Below, in pieces: positions 1-5,604 of a stretch of DNA of 7,627 nt; position 1 is the stretch's first letter; each line of letters opens with the position of its first letter. Below the pieces are notes generated by a model. The model had not been told where the DNA came from and searched no databases. It was given only the letters and a program-made list of their open reading frames with translations. This DNA comes from Pontimonas sp. (GTDB lineage: Bacteria; Actinomycetota; Actinomycetes; Actinomycetales; Microbacteriaceae). Both the position numbers and the translations under genes were made by a program. The stretch spans positions 1 through 7,627 of the forward strand of contig JAIOWV010000061.1 of NCBI GenBank assembly GCA_021741945.1. The letters are read 5' to 3'.

Positions 1-630
1 CCCGTCGATCAGGTCACCGCGTCCTTCGTTGGGGCCACCTGGGGACAAGACATTACGCGTCAGGCCCTCATCGGCCTCGCGGAGTTCCTCGTGTTGGTGT
101 CCATTGTGATGGCGTTCTACTTCAGAACGTGGAAGATGTCGGTGGCGGCCCTTGTCGCTCTTGCCCACGATCTGGTTATCACGGCAGGCATCTACGGGGT
201 GTTGGGTTTTGAAATCACACCGGCTGCGGTGATTGGTTTGCTCACGATTCTCGGGTATTCGCTCTACGACACTGTGGTTGTCTTCGACAAGGTTCGTGAG
301 AACACACAGCAGGACGGGGAAGAGAGCCGGCGGACGTTTGCGGAGTCGGTGAACCTTGCGGTCAACCAGACCCTGGTTCGATCGATCAACACCTCAGTTG
401 TTGCCGTGTTGCCGGTGGGCTCAATTCTCTTCATCGGTTCCTTGCTCCTGGGCGCTGGAACCCTGCGTGACATCGCCATCGCTCTGTTTGTCGGAATGAT
501 TGCTGGAACCTATTCCAGTGTTTTTATCGCAGCCCCGCTGTATGTGCACCTTCGTGAGAACGAACCGGAGCATCAGAAACAGGGGACCAAGGTGAAGGCC
601 CCGAGGCCCGCAACCGGCGCGGTTCGCTAA
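1..630 (+). CDS. secF: Protein translocase subunit SecF, C-terminal part (5' truncated by window edge)
   Basis: The reading frame is open from base 1 to the TAA at 628-630, giving 209 residues of the C-terminal part. SecF works with SecD in the cytoplasmic membrane, using the proton-motive force to help pull preproteins through SecYEG. Hydrophobic segments lie at about visible residues 22-41, 47-68, 73-95, 132-152 and 156-180, as expected for TM2-TM6 of the SecD/SecF (RND-like) fold. Family motifs are clear: AHD at 55-57, GYSLYDTVVVFDKVREN at 85-101, and RSINTS at 127-132. The tail after TM6 is short, basic and hydrophilic. The N-terminus, TM1 and most of the periplasmic domain lie outside the window, where secD would be expected upstream. 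relA follows 60 bases later on the same strand, so co-transcription is possible. The identification is secure; only the true start is unknown. Confidence 0.97.
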   Translation, partial: PVDQVTASFVGATWGQDITRQALIGLAEFLVLVSIVMAFYFRTWKMSVAALVALAHDLVITAGIYGVLGFEITPAAVIGLLTILGYSLYDTVVVFDKVRENTQQDGEESRRTFAESVNLAVNQTLVRSINTSVVAVLPVGSILFIGSLLLGAGTLRDIAIALFVGMIAGTYSSVFIAAPLYVHLRENEPEHQKQGTKVKAPRPATGAVR

Positions 631-658
631 GCCTCACCCGCTTCACGGTCTCTCCTCG

Positions 659-684
659 TAGACTGGTCTTGCGACGAGAGGGGG
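659..684 (+). promoter_or_regulatory. Candidate relA -10 element and ribosome binding site
   Basis: The 60-base gap after secF holds TAGACT at 659-664, an actinobacterial-type -10 (TAnnnT), which would place transcription start near 671. No convincing -35 sits 16-18 bases upstream. A purine-rich GAGAGGGGG at 676-684 lies about 6-7 bases before the GTG at 691 and is a good Shine-Dalgarno that fixes the relA start. The ribosome binding site is well supported. The promoter is inference, since relA could also be read through from secF. Confidence 0.45.
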
Positions 685-690
685 TGCCCG

Positions 691-2940
691 GTGACTGAAC
701 TCCAGACTCCCGCGCCCTCAACACTGCGCTCGCTGTTGCCCCGGCTGTTCTCGAAGTCTTCTTCCTCACAGGGTCTTGACGCCCTGATCCGCACTGTCAA
801 GAAAAACCACCCCAAGGCCGACTCCGGGCTTATCGAGCGCGCGTACCGGGTGGCGGAGAAGTTCCACGAAGGTCAGACGCGACAGAGCGGTGAGCCCTAC
901 ATCACCCACCCTCTTGCTGTGTCGCAGATTCTCGCGGACTTGGGTATTGGCCCCGTTACCATTGCGGCAGCTTTGCTTCATGACACCGTCGAGGACACGG
1001 ACTACTCGTTAGACCAGCTTCGCAAGGACTTTGGCGAGGAAGTCGCCATGCTTGTCGATGGCGTGACAAAGCTCGACAAGGTCAAATACGGCGACCACGC
1101 TCAGGCCGAGACAGTTCGAAAGATGATTGTGGCGATGTCCAAGGACATCCGCGTCCTTCTGGTGAAACTTGCCGATCGTCTGCACAACGCAAGGACGTGG
1201 GGGTTCGTTAACCCCGAGTCGGCGGCGAAGAAGGCACAGGAAACCCTCGACATCTATGCCCCCTTGGCTCATCGTCTCGGAATTCAGAGCGTGAAATGGG
1301 AACTCGAGGACCTCTCTTTTGCTGTTTTGCATCCCAAAATTTACGTCGAGCTCGAGTCGCTGGTTAAGAACCGCTCGCCTGAGCGTGATGCGTATGTCGA
1401 GCGGGTGATTGACGCGGTAAACGAGGATCTTCGCCAAGCCAAGATTAAGGCCGAGGTGAGTGGTCGACCCAAACAGTTCTATTCCATCTACCAGAAGATG
1501 GTGAGTCGGGGTCGGGACTTCAACGACATTCACGACTTGACTGGTATTCGAATCCTCGTCTCTTCGATTAGAGACTGTTACGCGGCACTGGGCGCGGTTC
1601 ACGCGAGGTGGAACCCCATGCCTGGGCGATTCAAGGACTACATCGCGACGCCAAAGTTCAACCTTTATCAGTCGCTGCACACCACGGTCTTTGGCCCGGA
1701 GGGGCGTCCGGTTGAAATTCAGATACGAACCCTTGACATGCACCAGCGAGCTGAGTTTGGTGTTGCGGCGCACTGGAAATACAAGGAACGGACGGCTGGT
1801 GGCAAAGACAAGGATGCCTTTGCCCACGAGACCGACATGGCCTGGCTCGCACACCTCTCTGACTGGCAGGCAGAAACAACAGACCCTACAGAGTTCCTCG
1901 AGACTCTGCGATACGAGATTGGCGCCAAAGAGGTCTATGTCTTCACGCCCCAAGGCAAAGTAATCGGTCTGCCCGCAGGCGCCACACCTGTGGACTTCGC
2001 CTATGCCGTCCACACCGAGGTGGGACACCGCACGATGGGCGCCAAAGTCAACCAACGTCTAGTCCCGCTGGACACCCCGCTCTCCAGCGGTGACTCCGTT
2101 GAAATTTTCACGTCAAAGAGCCCGGATGCGGCACCCAGCCAAGACTGGATGAACTTCGTCACCAGCCAGCGCGCTAGGAGCAAGATTCGACAGTGGTTTA
2201 CGAAGGAGCGGCGCGAGGAAGCGATTGAGCAGGGCAAAGACGCGATCGCCCGTGCGATGCGGAAGCAAAACCTTCCTCTACAGAAGCTAATGAATCAGGA
2301 GTCAGTGGCCAGCGTTGCTGCCGCGCTCAAGTTCCGGGATGTCGAAGAGCTCTACGCAGCGGTGGGAGAAGGGCACATTTCCACCCAGTCGGTAATCGAA
2401 AAAGTCGTGGGAGTCGTCCACTCGGATCAGGACGCTGATGATGATGTCTTCGCAGGGCCAGCACGAGGAAAGATTCCCACACGGGTAAGCCAATCCGGGG
2501 TCCTCGTTCGGGGTGCGCCCGACATCCTGGTGAAGCTTGCTAGGTGCTGTACGCCTGTCCCCGGCGACACAATCGTTGGCTTTGTGACCAGGGGAACAGG
2601 CGTCTCTGTTCACCGGGCCGACTGCACAAACATTGGTTCATTACAAGGCAGCCCCGATCGAATGATTGAGGTCGAGTGGGCGCCAACCAAGGGCAGCGTA
2701 TTCCTCGTCCACATTCAAATTGAGGCCCTTGACCGTCCCGGTCTCCTCTCTGATGTGACTCGAGTTCTCTCTGAGCACCACGTCAACATTCTCTCCGCAA
2801 CCGTGAATACCTCAGATAATCACTTGGCCCTCTCTCGCTTTGTCTTCGAGATGGGTGACGTGACGCATCTGGACCGTGTTCTCAACGCGGTGCGCCGAAT
2901 CGATGCGGTGTACGACGTTTATCGGGTGATGTCGGGATAG
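691..2940 (+). CDS. relA: Bifunctional (p)ppGpp synthetase/hydrolase, long RelA/SpoT homologue (Rel)
   Basis: This 749-residue cytoplasmic, ribosome-associated enzyme makes (p)ppGpp from ATP and GTP/GDP on amino-acid starvation and also hydrolyses it. All domains are present in the usual order. The HD hydrolase domain (about 25-200) carries the metal ligands expected at His73, His97-Asp98 and Asp161 (ADRLHN). The synthetase domain (about 255-365) has Asp282 in HDLTGIRI, RFKD at 313-316, YQSLH at 326-330, and Glu342 in VEIQIRT. The TGS domain is at about 413-474. The Cys-rich zinc-finger-like region has CC at 619-620, His641 and Cys645. The C-terminal ACT domain is at about 672-747. In this family the RxKD motif (here RFKD) goes with true bifunctional Rel enzymes, whereas synthetase-only RelA has ExDD, so both activities are predicted. 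An acidic linker (DADDD, 581-585) precedes the Cys region. Length is close to other actinobacterial Rel proteins (roughly 740-790). The GTG start at 691 has a good ribosome binding site. The 3' end overlaps a convergent gene by 22 bases. Confidence 0.98.
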   Translation: MTELQTPAPSTLRSLLPRLFSKSSSSQGLDALIRTVKKNHPKADSGLIERAYRVAEKFHEGQTRQSGEPYITHPLAVSQILADLGIGPVTIAAALLHDTVEDTDYSLDQLRKDFGEEVAMLVDGVTKLDKVKYGDHAQAETVRKMIVAMSKDIRVLLVKLADRLHNARTWGFVNPESAAKKAQETLDIYAPLAHRLGIQSVKWELEDLSFAVLHPKIYVELESLVKNRSPERDAYVERVIDAVNEDLRQAKIKAEVSGRPKQFYSIYQKMVSRGRDFNDIHDLTGIRILVSSIRDCYAALGAVHARWNPMPGRFKDYIATPKFNLYQSLHTTVFGPEGRPVEIQIRTLDMHQRAEFGVAAHWKYKERTAGGKDKDAFAHETDMAWLAHLSDWQAETTDPTEFLETLRYEIGAKEVYVFTPQGKVIGLPAGATPVDFAYAVHTEVGHRTMGAKVNQRLVPLDTPLSSGDSVEIFTSKSPDAAPSQDWMNFVTSQRARSKIRQWFTKERREEAIEQGKDAIARAMRKQNLPLQKLMNQESVASVAAALKFRDVEELYAAVGEGHISTQSVIEKVVGVVHSDQDADDDVFAGPARGKIPTRVSQSGVLVRGAPDILVKLARCCTPVPGDTIVGFVTRGTGVSVHRADCTNIGSLQGSPDRMIEVEWAPTKGSVFLVHIQIEALDRPGLLSDVTRVLSEHHVNILSATVNTSDNHLALSRFVFEMGDVTHLDRVLNAVRRIDAVYDVYRVMSG

Positions 2941-3449
2941 CGTCGGCGCACGTCATCGACAGCCACAAGTATCGTCTCGAGTCGCCTTCGCTGGGCGAGG
3001 GTCACCCGCCGCTCTAAGGCGCGTCGCCGCAGATGGTTTGTTGGCAAGGTGCTCAGCATTGCGACCTGTGTGGCTGCACTATCAGGGCAGCCATCTCGTA
3101 GCAGGATCTCGATAGCCGCTGTCTCCGGCGAAACAAGGGTTAGTCCGCCGAAAACTTCAATCTGGTGCTGAGCTGGATTCAGGGTCCTTGCACCCCACTC
3201 CATTCGCTCCAGCGGTGAGGGCGCGGGTTGAGCGGGCCTCAATACGCTCCATGGTTCGGGAAGCCCCATCCCTGTCCATACCCATCCAGCGGTGCGGCCC
3301 GTGGCGATAGCCCAGGCAGGAATCAGCCCGGCAACGAGGCTGGCCCGTTCATGAACCGTGGGGAAATAGGGCCGTGGCCACACAATCGATCCCACTCGCA
3401 CAGCTGTTCCAGCACGGAGGGCTGAGTGAGAGGGGTACGCCACGGTCAT
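2919..3449 (-). CDS. Hypothetical basic protein, weakly AbiEi-antitoxin-like
   Basis: I do not recognise a named gene. With the ATG at 3449 the product is 176 residues, ending at TAA 2921-2919. The segments GRTAGWVWTGMGLPE (51-65) and GGLTLVSPETAAIEILL (101-117) recall the 'AaWvwG ... GlxvTtPlRTavDLar' pattern of AbiEi-type antitoxin-like proteins common in actinobacteria. The C-terminus (about 140-176) is strongly basic, with runs of arginine, which would suit nucleic-acid binding. There is no signal peptide and no toxin gene beside it, so a working toxin-antitoxin pair is not supported. It lies 64 bases downstream of the DUF349 gene on the same strand and may be co-transcribed with it. The start is uncertain. 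A GTG at 3443 has a better-spaced GGGG upstream (174 residues). Longer in-frame starts up to 3581 would run through the end of the DUF349 gene, and their extra residues look like out-of-frame translation. Its end overlaps the convergent relA by 22 bases. Confidence 0.75.
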   Translation of the reverse strand: MTVAYPSHSALRAGTAVRVGSIVWPRPYFPTVHERASLVAGLIPAWAIATGRTAGWVWTGMGLPEPWSVLRPAQPAPSPLERMEWGARTLNPAQHQIEVFGGLTLVSPETAAIEILLRDGCPDSAATQVAMLSTLPTNHLRRRALERRVTLAQRRRLETILVAVDDVRRRYPDITR

Positions 3450-3513
3450 CCCCACAGCATGACCGTTGTGCCGAGCTGAGGCCGGGGCAGTGAGGAAGTT
3501 GTGGAAAGTGCGA

Positions 3514-4728
3514 CTAGTTGAGAACAGCCAGCCAGGCCTTTTTGGTGGCGAGCTCGGACTCCAGATCAGCCTTTTCGGCACCGCTTGAAGCCTGAATCTT
3601 CGATTCGAGCTCCGAGATCGCCGCAGTGAGCTGGCCCGTCATGGACTCGCTACGAGCCTTCTTCTCGGGATCGTTCTTGGTCCAGAACTCTTGCTCAAGT
3701 GACTTGACGTGGGCATCGAGCTTCTTGACCTGGTCGTCAATCGCGCGCAGGTCCTTCTTGGGGACCGGGCCCAACGCCTGGAAGCGGGTGTGAAACGTGC
3801 GAAGACGCTGGGATGCCTGGTCACGATCAGTGAGGGTCACAATGTCGGCGAACTCGGCGAGAAGAGCTCTCTTGCTCTCCGCATTGACTGCGTTTATCTC
3901 GTCGTCGCGCTTGTCTTCCTCAGCCTTTGCTCCGTACAGAGCGTCGCCTGCCTTCTTGAACTGCGCCCACAGGCCATCCTCAACGGACTTTGAGGCCCTG
4001 GGTGCCTCTTTCCACTTAGCGAGGAGGTTTCGGTAGGTGGGAATGCCAGCGGCACCCTTCTCGACTAGGGCTTCTGCCGCCGTAATAAGGTCCTTCTTGA
4101 TGGTCTTTGCCTCTTTGGATGTCTTGTCCAAATCCTGGAAGTAGGCGCGGCGCGCCTTTTCCAGAGCGTTTCGGGCACTTCGGAACCGTGCCCACAGTTC
4201 ATCTGCCGCCTTCTTGGGAACACGTGGGCCAGTCTGTTGGTGGGCCTGCCACGCCTCAAAGAGTTGAGTCATCGTCGTGGTGGCTTGCTTCCAGCGGATC
4301 TTGCTGGGGTCTTGGGCCGCGATTGCCTCCATGTCGGCGACAATCTTCTCTCGGTGAGCGAGCGCCTCGGCGATCGCTGTCTGGCTGGCCTCATCTTGCT
4401 CCGCTTCAAGCGCAGGGAGCTTGTCGCGCAGGGCCCCGACGCGCTCGCGAAGAGAGACGATGTCGCCCACGGCGGCAGGTTCCACCAAGTCCTTGTCAAG
4501 CCGGTCGAGTTGCTTGATGATGTCGCGGACGGGGGCGCCAGCCTTGACCCGCTGTTCTGCAAGGGAAACAGTCGCCTCGAGATCCTCGAATTTCCGAGCG
4601 AAGTAGGAGAGGGCTTCTTCAGCGCTGCCATCCGGGAAGCTTCCTACGGCACGCCACGATTCGCCTTCACGAACAGAGACAGTGCCGTCGTCGTCAACAC
4701 GACCAAAAGCGTCAGCGCTTGTTGCCAT
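3514..4728 (-). CDS. DUF349 domain-containing coiled-coil protein
   Basis: This is a 404-residue, charged, mostly helical cytoplasmic protein with no signal peptide or membrane segment. It has the layout of actinobacterial DUF349 proteins. A short N-terminal region, FGRVDDDGTVSVREG (8-22), is followed by a long predicted coiled coil (about 36-135), then repeats of the family motif 'W..G.vPKK...eLW.rF..A'. Repeat 1 spans about 143-200 (key residues W160, GPRVPKK 167-173, LWARFR 178-183). Repeat 2 spans about 229-272 (KWK 238-240, LWAQFK 253-258). Repeat 3, at about 302-349, is degenerate: it keeps GPVPKK (320-325) but has lost the LW.rF core. A second coiled coil fills about 350-400. The biochemical function of DUF349 is not known to me, and its helical repeats suggest a binding or scaffold role. 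ATG at 4728 is preceded by AGAGGAG, only 2 bases from the start codon, which is short spacing. The gene lies 81 bases downstream of the cyclophilin gene on the same strand. Confidence 0.95.
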   Translation of the reverse strand: MATSADAFGRVDDDGTVSVREGESWRAVGSFPDGSAEEALSYFARKFEDLEATVSLAEQRVKAGAPVRDIIKQLDRLDKDLVEPAAVGDIVSLRERVGALRDKLPALEAEQDEASQTAIAEALAHREKIVADMEAIAAQDPSKIRWKQATTTMTQLFEAWQAHQQTGPRVPKKAADELWARFRSARNALEKARRAYFQDLDKTSKEAKTIKKDLITAAEALVEKGAAGIPTYRNLLAKWKEAPRASKSVEDGLWAQFKKAGDALYGAKAEEDKRDDEINAVNAESKRALLAEFADIVTLTDRDQASQRLRTFHTRFQALGPVPKKDLRAIDDQVKKLDAHVKSLEQEFWTKNDPEKKARSESMTGQLTAAISELESKIQASSGAEKADLESELATKKAWLAVLN

Positions 4729-4730
4729 GG

Positions 4731-4770
4731 CTCCTCTATGCGGGTGGGGGACTAGCCGGCGATTAGCCTA
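4731..4770 (-). promoter_or_regulatory. DUF349 gene ribosome binding site and candidate -10
   Basis: On the minus strand the 81-base gap between the cyclophilin stop and the DUF349 start holds TAGGCT (4770-4765), a typical actinobacterial -10 shape, about 36 bases upstream of the ATG. AGAGGAG (4737-4731) is the Shine-Dalgarno. No recognisable -35 is present. No hairpin followed by a T-run separates the two genes, so read-through from the cyclophilin gene with an added internal promoter is possible. The ribosome binding site is clear; the promoter is tentative. Confidence 0.4.
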
Positions 4771-4809
4771 CTCCAACGCCTGGGGGCGAAGAGGCCTTAT
4801 TACAAAGAC

Positions 4810-5526
4810 TTACCGGATTGTGATGCTTCTGATATCAGGAGCCACTACGGGTGCGCCATTGGGAACCTCATCGACGGTCCCCGGTGTAGCGAAGGTCTCG
4901 ACGAACTCATCTAGACCCGAAGTTATGCGACCAAGAACGGTGTAACCACCGGCCTCATCGTTGGGAATAGTGCTGTCCTCGTAGACGATAAAGAACTGGC
5001 TACCCTGGCTCTCGGCATTATTCCCAATCCGAGACATGGCGATGGTGCCAGCAGGGTAGATCTGGTCAAGGGGCGCGTTTTCGACTGGTCCAAAGCGATA
5101 TTCAGGGCCTCCAGTCCCCGTCCCAGTCGGGTCCCCGCACTGCATCACGAAAACGACCTCAACACTCACGCTGTGACAGCTCACACCGTTGTAGAAACCC
5201 TTGGTGGCTAGGTCTACGAAGTTCGCGGTTGCTTGAGGAGCGTTAACGCCATCAAGGACGATGCCTACCTCAACCTCGCCGAACATGATCTCGCCCGTCC
5301 ACTCGCGGTTCTCGCTAATGGCGATATCGGGCGCCTTTGCTGGCGCGCCAGGGCCGAAGGTGACATAGCCGACCAGCGCGAGCGCTGCCAGGGTTACCGC
5401 GCCGAAGGCGGCTCCAATCGAAACCCAGTGGTCTTTCCGCAACCTGTTCTTTTTGGAAGCCTGGAAGACCTGTCGGGCTTGGAAGACGCGAAGTTGTTCG
5501 CGCTTCGCACGATTATCAGTGGCCAC
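4810..5526 (-). CDS. Membrane-anchored cyclophilin-type peptidyl-prolyl cis-trans isomerase, catalytic Arg replaced
   Basis: This 238-residue protein starts at GTG 5526, with GAGGGAG five bases upstream. A basic, cytoplasmic N-terminus (1-32) leads into one transmembrane helix (about 34-57) with no signal-peptidase site I can name, so the cyclophilin domain (about 76-238) should lie outside the membrane as an anchored folding factor. Family signatures include NAPQATANFVDLATKGFYNG (95-114), FVMQCGDPTGTGTGGP (126-141), YPAGTIAMSR (157-166) and GSQFFIVY (175-182). These closely match secreted actinobacterial PpiA/PpiB-like proteins. Most active-site positions remain (Phe126, Gln129, Phe178-Phe179). 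However, the arginine that normally follows His in the 'FHR/CHR' motif (Arg55 of human cyclophilin A) is Ser119 (CHS, 117-119), so isomerase activity may be reduced or lost. Cys117 and Cys130 could form a disulfide. The gene is first of a minus-strand run and diverges from rarA. Confidence 0.93.
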   Translation of the reverse strand: MATDNRAKREQLRVFQARQVFQASKKNRLRKDHWVSIGAAFGAVTLAALALVGYVTFGPGAPAKAPDIAISENREWTGEIMFGEVEVGIVLDGVNAPQATANFVDLATKGFYNGVSCHSVSVEVVFVMQCGDPTGTGTGGPEYRFGPVENAPLDQIYPAGTIAMSRIGNNAESQGSQFFIVYEDSTIPNDEAGGYTVLGRITSGLDEFVETFATPGTVDEVPNGAPVVAPDIRSITIR

Positions 5527-5604
5527 CGGGACTCCCTCGGACGGATTGTTGTTAACATCCCCATCCTAGATGGCCTGCAGGATGGCCCCGACTAGCATGG
5601 CCTT
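5527..5604. promoter_or_regulatory. Divergent intergenic region between cyclophilin gene and rarA
   Basis: These 78 bases must hold the start signals for both directions. Minus strand: GAGGGAG (5538-5532) is the ribosome binding site for the cyclophilin GTG. Plus strand: TAGCAT at 5593-5598 is a -10-like element six bases before the rarA ATG, so transcription would start on or next to the A of the start codon. No purine-rich site precedes that ATG. A compact perfect inverted repeat, CCATC-CTA-GATGG, occupies 5561-5573. A further GGATGG at 5580-5585 can pair with CCATCC at 5561-5566 instead. CCTGCAGG at 5574-5581 is a palindrome between them. These could be an operator; no known regulator site is recognised. 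Confidence 0.4.

Noticed and set aside
1009..2055. 348-codon open frame antisense to relA
   Set aside because: It lies wholly inside relA, which has every expected domain. Its translation shows no recognisable family and it has no convincing ribosome binding site. Long antisense frames are common opposite GC-rich genes.
3450..3581. N-terminal extension of the small minus-strand protein back to an ATG at 3581
   Set aside because: The extension overlaps the last 68 bases of the DUF349 gene in another frame. The extra 44 residues are low-complexity (Ser/Pro/Arg) and resemble out-of-frame translation, so a start near 3449-3443 is preferred.
4237..4755. 172-codon plus-strand frame opposite the DUF349 gene
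   Set aside because: It covers the DUF349 start region in antisense and has no family resemblance; the DUF349 repeats clearly identify the minus strand as coding.
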